From Variovorax gracilis (GTDB taxonomy: Bacteria > Pseudomonadota > Gammaproteobacteria > Burkholderiales > Burkholderiaceae_C), in contig NZ_JASZYF010000001.1 of NCBI RefSeq assembly GCF_030317115.1, forward strand, positions 1,054,001-1,118,000: a stretch of 64,000 nucleotides of DNA, read 5' to 3'. Each line of letters starts with the position of its first letter. Position 1 is the first letter of the stretch. A program made the position numbers and the translations under genes. The notes beneath the pieces are model-generated. The model did not search any database, had not been told where the DNA came from, and saw only the letters and a list, made by a program, of their open reading frames with translations. This document shows positions 29,262 to 39,192 of the stretch, one piece after another.

Positions 29262-29296
29262 CCGCCCTTTCGCGTGAAGGGGCGGACCCCTACAGT
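29262..29296 (+). promoter_or_regulatory. Stem-loop and possible promoter before tcuA
   Basis: A 10-pair inverted repeat (CCGCCCTTTC, loop GCGT, GAAGGGGCGG) spans 29262-29285. TTTCGC (29268-29273) and TACAGT (29291-29296) are 17 bases apart and could be -35 and -10 boxes, with the first inside the repeat. The repeat may be an operator for the regulator or the end of its transcript. Confidence 0.45.
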
Positions 29297-29322
29297 CTCC
29301 CCACCCCACAAGGAGAGACAAC

Positions 29323-30744
29323 GTGATCGATGTACTGGTCGTCGGCGGCGGCAATGCTGCGCTGTGCGCCGCGCTCATGGCGCGCGAGGCCGGCGCCAGC
29401 GTCCTGCTGCTCGAAGCCTCGCCGCGCGAATGGCGAGGCGGCAATTCGCAGCACACGCGCAACCTGCGCTGCATGCACGACGCGCCGCAGGACGTGCTGG
29501 TCGACGCCTACCCCGAGGAAGAGTACTGGCAGGACCTGCTGAAAGTCACTGGCGGCCAGACCGACGAGCACCTCGCGCGCATGGCGATCCGCGCGTCCTC
29601 GAACTGCCGCGACTGGATGCGAAGCCACGGCGTGCATTTCCAGCCGCCGCTGTCGGGGGCGCTGCACGTGGCGCGCACCAATGCCTTCTTCATGGGCGGC
29701 GGCAAGGCGCTGGTCAATGCCTACTTTCGCAGCGCCGAGGCACTGGGCGTGCAGGTGCGCTACGACACGCCGGTGGTGTCGGTGGAAATGCGGGACGGCC
29801 GTTTCCTTGCCGCCCGCACCGCCGCCGGCGAACGCATCGCGGCCCGCGCATGCGTGCTGGCCGCGGGCGGCTTCGAGTCGAACATCGCATGGCTGCGCGA
29901 GGCCTGGGGCCAGAACGAGCGCGGCAAATGGCCGGCCGACAACTTCCTGATCCGCGGTACCCGCTTCAACACGGGCGTGCTGCTCAAGCACATGATCGAT
30001 GCCGGCGCCGACGCCATCGGAGATCCGACGCAGGCGCACATGGTGGCCATCGACGCGCGCGCACCGTTGTACGACGGCGGCATCTGCACCCGCATCGACT
30101 GCGTGTCCCTGGGCGTGGTGGTCAACCGACATGCCGAGCGCTTCTACGACGAGGGGGAGGATTTCTGGCCCAAGCGCTACGCGATCTGGGGCCGGCTCGT
30201 CGCGCAGCAGCCGGACCAGATTGCATGGTCGATCATCGATGCCAAGGCCGTCGGCCGCTTCATGCCACCGGTGTTCCCCGGCACCCGGGCCGACTCGCTG
30301 CCCGAACTCGCCCGCCAGCTCGGCCTGGATGAAGCCCGCTTCACCGCCACGGTCGAGGCCTACAACGCCGCCTGCCGCGCGGGCACCTTCGACCACACGC
30401 AACTGGACGATTGCCACACGGAAGGCCTCTCGCCCGCCAAGACGCACTGGGCGCGCCCCATCGACACCGCGCCGTTCTACGGCTATGCGCTGCGGCCCGG
30501 CATTACCTTCACCTACCTGGGCCTGAGGGTCAACGAGGACTCCGCGGTGCACTTCGACGGGGTACCGAGCGACAACCTCTTCGTCGCCGGCGAGATGATG
30601 GCCGGCAACGTGCTCGGCAAGGGCTACACGGCCGGCGTCGGCATGGCCATCGGCACCGCATTCGGGCGCATCGCCGGCACCCGCGCGGCCCAAGCGGCCG
30701 CCAACGCCAAGACGGCGAGAACGGACCACCATGCAACAACTTGA
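29323..30744 (+). CDS. tcuA: FAD-dependent tricarballylate dehydrogenase
   Basis: 473 residues from a GTG with a strong ribosome binding site (AAGGAGAG). The N-terminus [20 protein letters not shown] is the FAD-binding Rossmann motif, and the C-terminus has [20 protein letters not shown], as in fumarate reductase-type flavoproteins. In Salmonella TcuA oxidises tricarballylate to cis-aconitate, with TcuB re-oxidising the flavin. The neighbouring tcuB makes this assignment firm; the exact substrate in this organism is inferred. Its end overlaps tcuB by 14 bases. Confidence 0.9.
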   Translation: MIDVLVVGGGNAALCAALMAREAGASVLLLEASPREWRGGNSQHTRNLRCMHDAPQDVLVDAYPEEEYWQDLLKVTGGQTDEHLARMAIRASSNCRDWMRSHGVHFQPPLSGALHVARTNAFFMGGGKALVNAYFRSAEALGVQVRYDTPVVSVEMRDGRFLAARTAAGERIAARACVLAAGGFESNIAWLREAWGQNERGKWPADNFLIRGTRFNTGVLLKHMIDAGADAIGDPTQAHMVAIDARAPLYDGGICTRIDCVSLGVVVNRHAERFYDEGEDFWPKRYAIWGRLVAQQPDQIAWSIIDAKAVGRFMPPVFPGTRADSLPELARQLGLDEARFTATVEAYNAACRAGTFDHTQLDDCHTEGLSPAKTHWARPIDTAPFYGYALRPGITFTYLGLRVNEDSAVHFDGVPSDNLFVAGEMMAGNVLGKGYTAGVGMAIGTAFGRIAGTRAAQAAANAKTARTDHHATT

Positions 30745-31915
30745 AGCCCTCACACGCGAAGCCGCATCGCTCGCCGCGGGCGGGCGCACCGTGATCCCCA
30801 TCCTCTCCGCGAACGAAACCGAAGTCGGGCGCCAGATGCAGATCTGCAATGCCTGCCGCTACTGCGAAGGCTTCTGCGCAGTGTTCCCCGCGATGACGCG
30901 CCGGCTCGAATTCGGCAAGGCCGACATCCACTTCCTCGCGAACCTCTGCCACAACTGCGGCGCCTGCCTGCATGCCTGCCAGTACGCGCCGCCGCACGAG
31001 TTCGCCGTCAACGTGCCGAAGGCGATGGCCGAAGTGCGTGGGCAGACCTACGTTGACTATGCGTGGCCGCAGCCGCTGGGCAAGCTGTACCAGCGCAACG
31101 GGCTCACCCTGTCGCTCGCAGTGGCAGCCGGGCTGGCACTGTTCCTGATCATGGCCGTTGCGATGAACGGCACGCTGTGGGGAGGCAAGCTACAGGGCAA
31201 CTTCTACAACCTCTTCCCGCACAACCTGCTGGTCAGCCTGTTCGCACCGGTCTTCCTGTTCGCGGCTCTGGCGCTGGCGATGGGCGTGCGTCGCTTCTGG
31301 CGCGACGTGACGCCCGCCACCAGCGGTGCGCCACTCAGCGCTCCGGCCGCTGCCGAGGCCACCGATGCGGTGCTGCGGCTGAAGTACCTCGACGGCGGTC
31401 ACGGCCAGGGCTGCAACAACGAGGACGACGCGTACACGCTCTCGCGCCGGCTCTTCCACCACTTCACCTTCTACGGCTTCATGCTGTGCTTTGCGGCCAC
31501 CGCACTGGCGACTGTCTATCACTACGTGTTCGGCTGGGTCGCACCGTACGAATTCCCCAGCCTCCCGAAGCTGCTGGGCGTCGCAGGCGGGCTGAGCCTG
31601 TTGGTGGGCACCGCAGGGCTGTGGCGCCTGAATCGCCGTCGCCATCCCTTGCACGGCGACGTGGCCCAGAAGCCGATGGACCTCGGCTTCATTGCGCTGC
31701 TCTTCCTGACCAGCGCCACCGGCCTCGCACTCTGGCTGGGCCGGGGCACGCCCGCCCTGGCCGTGCTGCTCTGCCTGCACCTCGGCGCAGTCATGGCCCT
31801 GTTCGCCACGCTCCCCTACGGCAAGTTCGCGCACGGCATCTTCCGCACCGCCTCGCTGCTGCGCCACGCGATCGAGAAACGCCAACCCAACCCGATCGGG
31901 CTGGGCGCGGACTGA
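30731..31915 (+). CDS. tcuB: Tricarballylate utilisation 4Fe-4S membrane protein
   Basis: 394 residues. Two ferredoxin-like clusters are seen near the N-terminus: [15 protein letters not shown] and [19 protein letters not shown]. About six hydrophobic helices follow (near 120-140, 155-180, 240-260, 275-295, 315-335 and 345-365). The protein carries electrons from reduced TcuA flavin to the quinone pool. It overlaps tcuA by 14 bases and is followed by the Bug protein after 32 bases. The Salmonella transporter gene tcuC is not here. Confidence 0.92.
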   Translation: MQQLEALTREAASLAAGGRTVIPILSANETEVGRQMQICNACRYCEGFCAVFPAMTRRLEFGKADIHFLANLCHNCGACLHACQYAPPHEFAVNVPKAMAEVRGQTYVDYAWPQPLGKLYQRNGLTLSLAVAAGLALFLIMAVAMNGTLWGGKLQGNFYNLFPHNLLVSLFAPVFLFAALALAMGVRRFWRDVTPATSGAPLSAPAAAEATDAVLRLKYLDGGHGQGCNNEDDAYTLSRRLFHHFTFYGFMLCFAATALATVYHYVFGWVAPYEFPSLPKLLGVAGGLSLLVGTAGLWRLNRRRHPLHGDVAQKPMDLGFIALLFLTSATGLALWLGRGTPALAVLLCLHLGAVMALFATLPYGKFAHGIFRTASLLRHAIEKRQPNPIGLGAD

Positions 31916-31947
31916 CCACACAAGACAACAACCACCCGGAGACCACG

Positions 31948-32925
31948 TTGAACAAACGCCGACTGCTGAGCGCCATGACGCTCGCCATCGCTGCATTGCC
32001 GCTCGCAGGCATCGCCCATGCCCAGGACTTCCCGCCCTCCAAGCCCGTCACGCTGGTCGTCGGTTTCGCGCCCGGCGGTGCGGCCGACGCGGCGGCGCGC
32101 CTGATCGCCAAGAAGCTGGCCGAGAACATCGGGCAAAGCGTGGTGGTCGACAACAAGGCCGGCGCGGGCGGCAACATCGCGCACCAGCAAGTGGCCGGCG
32201 CTCCCGCCGATGGCTCTGTGCTGCTGTTCGGATCGATCGGCCCGCTGACCATCGCGCCGCACGTGATGAAGGTCGGCTACGACCCGTTCAAGGACCTCGC
32301 TCCGGTATCTGGCGGCGTCAATTTCCCGAACGTGCTCGTGGTGCATCAGGGCGTGGGTGCGAAGAACCTCGCGGAGTTCGTCGCGCTCGCCAAGAAGAAG
32401 CAAGGCGGCGTGGACTTCGCTTCCACGGGCGCCGGCTCCGCCTCGCATCTCGCGGGCGAGTTGTTCAACCAGCGCGCCGGCGTCGACATGGTGCATGTCC
32501 CCTACAAAGGCGGCGCGCCCGCTCTCACCGATCTGCTGGGCCAGCGCATCGCCTCCTACTTCTCGGCGCCGCCCACTGCAATGCCCTACGTGGAGGCCGG
32601 CAAGCTGATCCCGCTCGCTACCACGGGGCTGAAACGCCCGGCCTACCTCCCCAACATCCCCACAGTGGCCGAGTCGGGCTATCCCGGCTTCGAGGCGCTG
32701 AACTGGTATGCCTTCGTCGCGCCCGGCAAGACTCCGGCGCCGATCCTCGACCGTTGGAACGCGGAGATCGTCAAGGTGCTCAACGATCCCGGCGTCAAGG
32801 ACGCGTTGAACAAGCACGGCCTGACGCCGCAGCCGACCTCGCGCGCCGAGCTCACGGCGTTCATGAAGAGCGAGGACGCCAAATGGAGCGCCATCGTCCG
32901 CGAGCGGAAGATCACCGCCAACTGA
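31948..32925 (+). CDS. Bug family solute-binding protein (tripartite tricarboxylate transporter type)
   Basis: 325 residues from a TTG at 31948, which has GGAG about 8 bases upstream and begins a Sec signal peptide (NKRRLLSAMTLAIAALPLAGIAHAQ). The mature protein starts FPPSKPVTLVVGFAPGGAADAAAR and continues with VVDNKAGAGGNIA, both classic Bug (TctC-like) features. VPYKGGAPALTDLLGQRI is the ligand-loop region. Bug proteins capture carboxylic acids in the periplasm. Position behind tcuB suggests tricarballylate or a related tricarboxylate as ligand. No TctA/TctB membrane subunits are in the window. Confidence 0.9.
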   Translation: MNKRRLLSAMTLAIAALPLAGIAHAQDFPPSKPVTLVVGFAPGGAADAAARLIAKKLAENIGQSVVVDNKAGAGGNIAHQQVAGAPADGSVLLFGSIGPLTIAPHVMKVGYDPFKDLAPVSGGVNFPNVLVVHQGVGAKNLAEFVALAKKKQGGVDFASTGAGSASHLAGELFNQRAGVDMVHVPYKGGAPALTDLLGQRIASYFSAPPTAMPYVEAGKLIPLATTGLKRPAYLPNIPTVAESGYPGFEALNWYAFVAPGKTPAPILDRWNAEIVKVLNDPGVKDALNKHGLTPQPTSRAELTAFMKSEDAKWSAIVRERKITAN

Positions 32926-32929
32926 GGCC

Positions 32930-32954
32930 GCGGCGCCTTCGTCGATGGCGCCGC
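32930..32954. terminator. Stem-loop between convergent Bug and aspA genes
   Basis: A perfect 8-pair stem (GCGGCGCC / GGCGCCGC) with a 9-base loop sits in the 33-base gap. There is no T-run, so it may be a factor-dependent terminator or a 3'-end stabiliser for one or both transcripts. Confidence 0.5.
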
Positions 32955-32958
32955 GCGT

Positions 32959-34380
32959 TCAGTGCTTGCGCTGCGTCTGCTCGTAGACCCGCGGCTGAGT
33001 CAACACCTCATGGCGCAACGCCTGCTCCAGCTCGTCCTCGGTCATCAGCTTGCGCCGGAGCACGACCTCGCGCACATTGGTGCCGTTGGCGTAGGCCTCG
33101 GCCGCGACCTCGGTCGCTTCCTTGTAGCCGATGATGGGGTTGAGCGCCGTCACGAGCGCGATGGAGCGCTCGATGCTTTCCTTCAGGCGATCGGGGTTGG
33201 CGGTGATGCCACGCACGCACCGTTCGCCCAAGGTGTTGCAGGCATTCGTCAGGTGCTTGAAGCTGCGGAACAGCGCGGTCGCGATGATCGGCTCGAAGGC
33301 ATTGAGCTGAAGTTGCCCGGCCTCTGCGGCGAAAGTCACGGTGAGGTCGTTTCCGAACACTTCGAACGCCACCTGGTTGACGACTTCCGGGATCACTGGA
33401 TTCACCTTGCCAGGCATGATGGACGAGCCCGCCTGCATCGCCGGCAGGTTGATTTCGCCCAGCCCCGAGCGCGGCCCGCTCGACAGCAGCCGCAAGTCGT
33501 TGCAGGTCTTCGACAGCTTCACCGCGATGCGCTTGAGCACGCCCGACAGTTGCACGAAGGCACCGCAATCCTGCGTCGCCTCGATCAGGTTCGGCGCCGT
33601 GCTGAGTTCGATGCCCGTGATGCGCACCAGTGACTTCAGCGCCTTGGCCGCGTACTCGGGGTGGGCGGTGATGCCGGTGCCGATGGCCGTCGCGCCGAGG
33701 TTGATCTCGCGGATCAGCAGGGAGGCTTCACGAAGGCGCGCCATGTCCTCTTCCAGCATGACGGCATAGGTGGAGAACTCCTGGCCCAGCGTCATGGGCA
33801 CGGCATCCTGCAGTTGGGTGCGGCCGATCTTCAGCAGCGGCGCGAACTCCACCGCCTTCTCGGCGAAGTCGCCGCGCAGCCGGTCCATCGCGACCAGCAG
33901 CCGGTCGATCGCAAAGCAGGTCGCGATGCGCAGCGAGGTCGGATAGACGTCGTTGGTGCTCTGCGCCATGTTGACGTCTTCGTTCGGGTGCAGGTGCTGA
34001 TACTCGCCGCGCTGATGCCCGAGGATCTCCAGCGCCCGGTTGCAGATCACCTCGTTGGCATTCATGTTGGTCGAGGTGCCGGCGCCACCCTGGATCATGT
34101 CGACGACGAACTGGTCGCGCAGCGCGCCCTTGCGGATCTCCTCGCAGGCCGCGACGATGGCATTGAGCTTCGCTTCGGGCAGCAGGCCCAGCTCGGCGTT
34201 GGCTTCGGCGGCCGCCTGCTTCACCGACGCCAGCGCGGTCACGAGTTCCGGATAGGCGGAGATGGTCGTGCCCGAGATCTGGAAGTTCTCCTGCGCGCGC
34301 AGCGTGTGCACGCCGTAGTACACCTCGGCGGGCACCTCGCGGTCGCCAAGCAGGTCGTGCTCGATGCGGAATTGGCTCAT
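32959..34380 (-). CDS. aspA: Aspartate ammonia-lyase
   Basis: 473 residues from the ATG at 34380 with AAGGAA upstream. The enzyme deaminates aspartate to fumarate. The N-terminus MSQFRIEHDLLGDREVPAEVYYG, the segment GAGTSTNMNANEVI, and the signature GSSIMPGKVNP are diagnostic for the aspartase/fumarase family. NMNANEVI with the E. coli AspA-like N-terminus favours aspartase over class II fumarase. The far longer open frame upstream is not coding. A LysR regulator follows upstream on the same strand, suggesting shared control with the divergent Bug and M20 genes. Confidence 0.92.
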   Translation of the reverse strand: MSQFRIEHDLLGDREVPAEVYYGVHTLRAQENFQISGTTISAYPELVTALASVKQAAAEANAELGLLPEAKLNAIVAACEEIRKGALRDQFVVDMIQGGAGTSTNMNANEVICNRALEILGHQRGEYQHLHPNEDVNMAQSTNDVYPTSLRIATCFAIDRLLVAMDRLRGDFAEKAVEFAPLLKIGRTQLQDAVPMTLGQEFSTYAVMLEEDMARLREASLLIREINLGATAIGTGITAHPEYAAKALKSLVRITGIELSTAPNLIEATQDCGAFVQLSGVLKRIAVKLSKTCNDLRLLSSGPRSGLGEINLPAMQAGSSIMPGKVNPVIPEVVNQVAFEVFGNDLTVTFAAEAGQLQLNAFEPIIATALFRSFKHLTNACNTLGERCVRGITANPDRLKESIERSIALVTALNPIIGYKEATEVAAEAYANGTNVREVVLRRKLMTEDELEQALRHEVLTQPRVYEQTQRKH

Positions 34381-34484
34381 GGTGTTCCTTCGTTGTTGCC
34401 CGGCGTGCGAGCGATGTCTCCGAAGCGGGTTATCCATGAATGCCGCCCCGCGGTCAAATGCGCGGCCGGCGGTGCCTGCCTGCC

Positions 34485-35369
34485 TCAGTCGTGCATCAAC
34501 TCCTGGATCAGCTCCCGCACGATCGACAAGCCCGGAGCCTCCGTGCGCCGGCGCAACGTCACGAGGCCGAAGCGTGCGACTCTTTCGATCGGCGGCGCCA
34601 TCTTCAGTTCGACAAGATCGGGCGCGGCCGCGCGAATCGCCAGCAGCACGGCATCGCTCTGGCGGGCCACATCGACGAGGCTCGCGACCTCTTCGCATTG
34701 CAGCGTCACGCATTGCTCCGGGTGCGCCTCGGGGCCGTAGGTCTCGATCAGGCTGCGCGCCACCTCCTCGCTCAACGGCGTGGAAGCGATGGGGTAGCGC
34801 TGCACGTCCTTGAAAGTCACGCCCTTGCGCAGGCGCGTCAGCGGATGGCCGCGCCGGCACATGAAGACGCCTCGCATTTCGCGCAGCTCGCTCACCTGAA
34901 GGTCGGCGGCAGGGTCCAGCGAGCGGGCATCGACCACCAGCGCGTCGAGCGTTCGCGCGCGCAGTGCCTGTGCCAGCAGGTCGGTGCCGCCGCGCGCCAC
35001 CACCACGCGCACCTTCGGATGCCGCGTCGCCATGCGCATCAGCAGCGGCGTCATCAGCATCGCACCGGGGCCCGATCCCATGCCGACGCGAAGCACGCCG
35101 CCCTGCCCTTCGCGCATCTGGCGGCCGCTGTCGCGCAGTTCGCCGGCCTCGAACACCAGTTGCCGTGCGCGCGCCACGACCTCGTGCCCGAAGGAGGTGA
35201 GTTCGCTGCGCCGCCCGACCCGATCGAACAGCGGCATGCCCAGTTCGTCCTCCAGCGCGCGAATGCTGCGGCTGAGCGCAGGCTGCGTGATGTAGAGCGC
35301 CTGCGCGGACTTGCTGAACGAGCCACTCTCGGCGAGGGCGATCAGATGGCGGAGTTGGACGAGCGTCAT
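34485..35369 (-). CDS. LysR-family transcriptional regulator
   Basis: 294 residues. Winged helix-turn-helix at the N-terminus: MTLVQLRHLIALAESGSFSK then ALYITQPALSRSIRALEDEL. The effector-binding domain covers about 90-290. It is divergent from the Bug gene at 35537, with a 167-base intergenic region containing palindromes, and lies upstream of aspA on the same strand. The arrangement is that of a regulator controlling the divergent uptake/amidohydrolase genes and perhaps aspA. The inducer is unknown. Confidence 0.9.
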   Translation of the reverse strand: MTLVQLRHLIALAESGSFSKSAQALYITQPALSRSIRALEDELGMPLFDRVGRRSELTSFGHEVVARARQLVFEAGELRDSGRQMREGQGGVLRVGMGSGPGAMLMTPLLMRMATRHPKVRVVVARGGTDLLAQALRARTLDALVVDARSLDPAADLQVSELREMRGVFMCRRGHPLTRLRKGVTFKDVQRYPIASTPLSEEVARSLIETYGPEAHPEQCVTLQCEEVASLVDVARQSDAVLLAIRAAAPDLVELKMAPPIERVARFGLVTLRRRTEAPGLSIVRELIQELMHD

Positions 35370-35391
35370 GCGGAGCCTTTTCGCTTGGTAT

Positions 35392-35428
35392 GCATTGAAG
35401 TAATGCTAAATCGAACAACAATGCATTG
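35392..35428. promoter_or_regulatory. Candidate LysR operator between divergent LysR and Bug genes
   Basis: GCATT-N5-AATGC (35392-35406) has the interrupted dyad and T-N11-A spacing typical of LysR sites. A second element, CAATGCATTG (35419-35428), is a perfect 10-base palindrome sharing the ATGC core. Centre-to-centre distance is about 24-25 bases, a little over two helical turns, as expected for recognition and activation sites of a LysR tetramer. Confidence 0.6.
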
Positions 35429-35536
35429 GATGTTCTTTTGCAGCGCTCCTACGATGCGTTTCGCGTCAGGACACAAGACGCCGTCGCCGAGCCAGTCATT
35501 TCCACAGGCGCCCACGCAGGCGCCACCAGGAGTCCT

Positions 35537-36517
<981 letters not shown>

Positions 36518-36525
36518 GGAACACC

Positions 36526-37713
36526 ATGACGACTGCGAACCTGCTCGACGCGCTGCACCAGCAGGCGGACGAATTCATCAGCCTGCGCCGCGACATCCAC
36601 CACCACCCAGAACTGGCCTTCGACGAGCACCGCACCTCCGAGCTGGTGGCCTCGAAGCTCAAGGAATGGGGCTACGAAGTCGAGCGCGGCCTCGGCGGCA
36701 CCGGTGTCGTGGGACGGCTGCGGCGTGGCAACGGCACGCGCCAGCTCGGCCTGCGGGCCGACATGGATGCCCTGCCGATCGACGAAGCCACCGGCCTGGC
36801 CTATGCCAGCAGCCACCAGGGCGTGATGCATGCCTGCGGCCACGACGGCCATACGGCCATGCTGCTCGCGGCGGCGCACCATCTGGCCCATCGCGGCCGT
36901 TTCACCGGCACGCTGAACCTGATTTTCCAGCCCGCCGAGGAAGGCGGCGGCGGTGCGCTGCGGATGATGCAGGACGGCCTCTTCGACAAGTACCCCTGCG
37001 ATGCGATCTTCGCCATGCACAACATGCCCGGCACGCCGCAAGGCCGGCTGGTACTGCGCGAAGGCGCGGCCATGGCCTCGTCCGACTACGTCACGGTCAC
37101 CCTCACCGGCATCGGCGGCCACGGCGCATTGCCGCATCGCACCGCCGACCCGATCGTGGCGGCGGCGAGCATCGTGATGGCACTGCAAACCATCGTCTCG
37201 CGCAACATCGATCCGCTGCAGATGGCGGTGGTCACGGTGGGCGCGCTGCACGCAGGCAAGGCCAACAACGTGATCCCGCAGACCGCGACGATGGAGCTGA
37301 GCGTTCGCGCGCTCGATCGCGAAGTCCGCGCCCTGCTGGAGCAACGCATCAAGTCGGTGATTACGGCGCAGGCCGAGAGCTTCGACGTCACTGCCACGAT
37401 CGACTGGAAGCCCGGCTATGCGGTGCTGGTCAACACCCCCGAGGAGACCGCCTTCGCGCGCGAGGTGGCGCTCGAACTGGTCGGCGCCGATCGCGTCACG
37501 CTGCAAGGCCCGGCGCTGTCCGGCAGCGAGGACTTCGCCTTCATGCTCGAGAAGGTGCCGGGCAGCTACCTGCTGATCGGCAACGGCGCCGGCGAGGGCG
37601 ACGGCCACGGCGCGTGCATGGTGCACAACCCGGGCTACGACTTCAACGACGCCAACGTCGCCATCGGCTCGGCCTATTGGGTGCTGCTGGCCGAGCGCTT
37701 CCTGGCCGCCTGA
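36526..37713 (+). CDS. M20 family amidohydrolase (HipO/IAA-amino acid hydrolase-like)
   Basis: 395 residues. Metal-site segments are RRDIHHHPELAFDEHRTSEL near 16, LRADMDALPIDEATG near 74, MHACGHDGHTAMLL near 100, FQPAEEGGGGALRMM near 135, and the C-terminal SGSEDFAFMLEKVPGSY. The family removes acyl groups from N-acyl amino acids such as hippurate or IAA conjugates. It begins 8 bases after the Bug gene, so uptake and hydrolysis of the same compound is likely. The exact substrate cannot be read. Confidence 0.9.
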   Translation: MTTANLLDALHQQADEFISLRRDIHHHPELAFDEHRTSELVASKLKEWGYEVERGLGGTGVVGRLRRGNGTRQLGLRADMDALPIDEATGLAYASSHQGVMHACGHDGHTAMLLAAAHHLAHRGRFTGTLNLIFQPAEEGGGGALRMMQDGLFDKYPCDAIFAMHNMPGTPQGRLVLREGAAMASSDYVTVTLTGIGGHGALPHRTADPIVAAASIVMALQTIVSRNIDPLQMAVVTVGALHAGKANNVIPQTATMELSVRALDREVRALLEQRIKSVITAQAESFDVTATIDWKPGYAVLVNTPEETAFAREVALELVGADRVTLQGPALSGSEDFAFMLEKVPGSYLLIGNGAGEGDGHGACMVHNPGYDFNDANVAIGSAYWVLLAERFLAA

Positions 37714-37794
37714 AGAAGGACGCGCCAAGGCGACTTCGCAGGGCTCGACGTCCGGGTCGGGCGCGGTCGCCCGGGTCGCTCATACTGCGGCCCC

Positions 37795-38460
37795 ATGGTC
37801 CATCAGCCTTGTCGGCCCCATCGGCCCCGTCATCTCCCTCGCGCCCTGATCGCCAGCTCGGCCGCCCTGGTCGCGCTGCTCGCCCTCTCGGCCCTGCACC
37901 CCTACGACCGCGCCACCTGGTGGATGGAGGTGGCGCCGGTGCTCATCGCATTGCCGCTGATGTGGGCGACCGGCCGGCAGTATCCCCTTACGCCGCTGCT
38001 CTACGCGTTGATCTTCCTGCACTGCTGCGTTCTGATGCTCGGCGGCGCCTACACGTATGCGCGCGTGCCTCTCGGCTTCTGGCTGCAGGATCTGATGCAA
38101 CTGGGCCGCAATCCCTACGACAAGATCGGCCACTTCGTGCAGGGCTTCGTGCCCGCGCTGATCGCGCGCGAGATCCTGCTGCGCGGCCAGTACGTGCGGG
38201 GCCGGAAGATGCTCGCCTTCATCGTCGTCTGCATCGTGATGGCAATCAGCGCCGGCTACGAGCTCATCGAATGGGCGGCTGCCCTGGCGATGGGCCAGGG
38301 CGCGGAAGAGTTCCTCGGCACGCAGGGCGATCCGTGGGACACGCAGTCGGACATGTTCATGGCCCTCGTCGGATCGACGTGCGCACTGCTCCTGCTCTCA
38401 CGAGTGCACGACCGGCAACTCGCTACAACATTTCCTTCAGGCTGGCCCGCAAGCGGCTGA
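37795..38460 (+). CDS. DUF2238 (YjdF-like) integral membrane protein
   Basis: 221 residues with about six hydrophobic helices between 20 and 205. Family marks are YDKIGHFVQGFVPALIARE near 105 and a late YELIEWAAALAMGQGAEEFLGTQGD then WDTQSDMFMALVGS, where Glu, His and Asp residues lie in or beside the membrane. The biochemical role is unknown. The ATG lacks a Shine-Dalgarno sequence; CATACT is 8 bases upstream. The 3' end overlaps the convergent fliA gene by 38 bases. Confidence 0.82.
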   Translation: MVHQPCRPHRPRHLPRALIASSAALVALLALSALHPYDRATWWMEVAPVLIALPLMWATGRQYPLTPLLYALIFLHCCVLMLGGAYTYARVPLGFWLQDLMQLGRNPYDKIGHFVQGFVPALIAREILLRGQYVRGRKMLAFIVVCIVMAISAGYELIEWAAALAMGQGAEEFLGTQGDPWDTQSDMFMALVGSTCALLLLSRVHDRQLATTFPSGWPASG

Positions 38461-39157
38461 TGGCCTGACTGTGCAACTGGCACACGCGGCTCTGGCTCAC
38501 TTCGAGGATCGCGCCGATCTCGCGCAGGTTCAGTTCTTCCTCGTAGTACAGGTTCAACAGGAGCTGGTCGCGCTCGGGCAGCGCCGAGATGGCGTCCACC
38601 AGCTGGTGGCGAAAACCGCTTTCCAGCAATTGCGCCAGCGGGTCGTCGCTCACGCGCTGGCCCTTGCGCGCTTCCTGCGCATGCATGTCGATGAAGGGGT
38701 TGTCCGATTCGCCCTTGGCGAAGTCCTCGACATACAGGAGCTGGCAGCCCTGGATTTCCTGCAACAGCGACTGATAGGCCTCCAGGTCCATCTTCAGCTC
38801 CCTGGCGATCTCCCCTTCGGTCGGCGGACGGCCGAGCCGGTGTTCGAGCGCCTGGATGGCCTTCTCGACGCTGCGCGCCGACTGGCGCAGCCCGCGCGAG
38901 CCCCAGTCGCTGGCACGCAGCTCGTCGAGCATCGCGCCGCGGATGCGCTGGCTGACGAAGGTCTCGAACTGCGCGCCCTTGTTGTCCTGGTAGCGGCTCG
39001 ACGCATCGAGCAGGCCGATCATCCCGGCCTGGATCAGGTCGTCGAGTTCCACGCTGGCGGGCAGCTTGGCGATCATCTGGAGCGCGATACGGCGCACCAT
39101 CGGCTGGTGCTGCTCTAGCAGATGGGACTTTTCAATGGTTCCCTGCGCGGTGTACAC
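38423..39157 (-). CDS. fliA: RNA polymerase sigma-28 factor for flagellar genes
   Basis: 244 residues from a GTG at 39157 with AAGGACA upstream. Region 2 shows ELDDLIQAGMIGLLDASSRY and FETFVSQRIRGAMLDELR, and region 4 shows ALPERDQLLLNLYYEEELNL then REIGAILEVSQSRVCQLHSQA. FliA directs transcription of late flagellar genes such as fliC. It is the last gene of the flhB-flhA-flhF-flhG-fliA run. A longer frame upstream belongs to antisense of flhG and is not used. Confidence 0.95.
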   Translation of the reverse strand: MYTAQGTIEKSHLLEQHQPMVRRIALQMIAKLPASVELDDLIQAGMIGLLDASSRYQDNKGAQFETFVSQRIRGAMLDELRASDWGSRGLRQSARSVEKAIQALEHRLGRPPTEGEIARELKMDLEAYQSLLQEIQGCQLLYVEDFAKGESDNPFIDMHAQEARKGQRVSDDPLAQLLESGFRHQLVDAISALPERDQLLLNLYYEEELNLREIGAILEVSQSRVCQLHSQAISRLRASLKEML

Positions 39158-39192
39158 GTTCTGTCCTTTTTTCCGTTGTTCGGTTCTGCGGG

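Noticed and set aside
34380..35421. N-terminal extension of aspA to about 820 residues
   Set aside because: The extra part overlaps the LysR gene on the same strand in another frame and has no similarity to aspartases; the ATG at 34380 has a good ribosome binding site.
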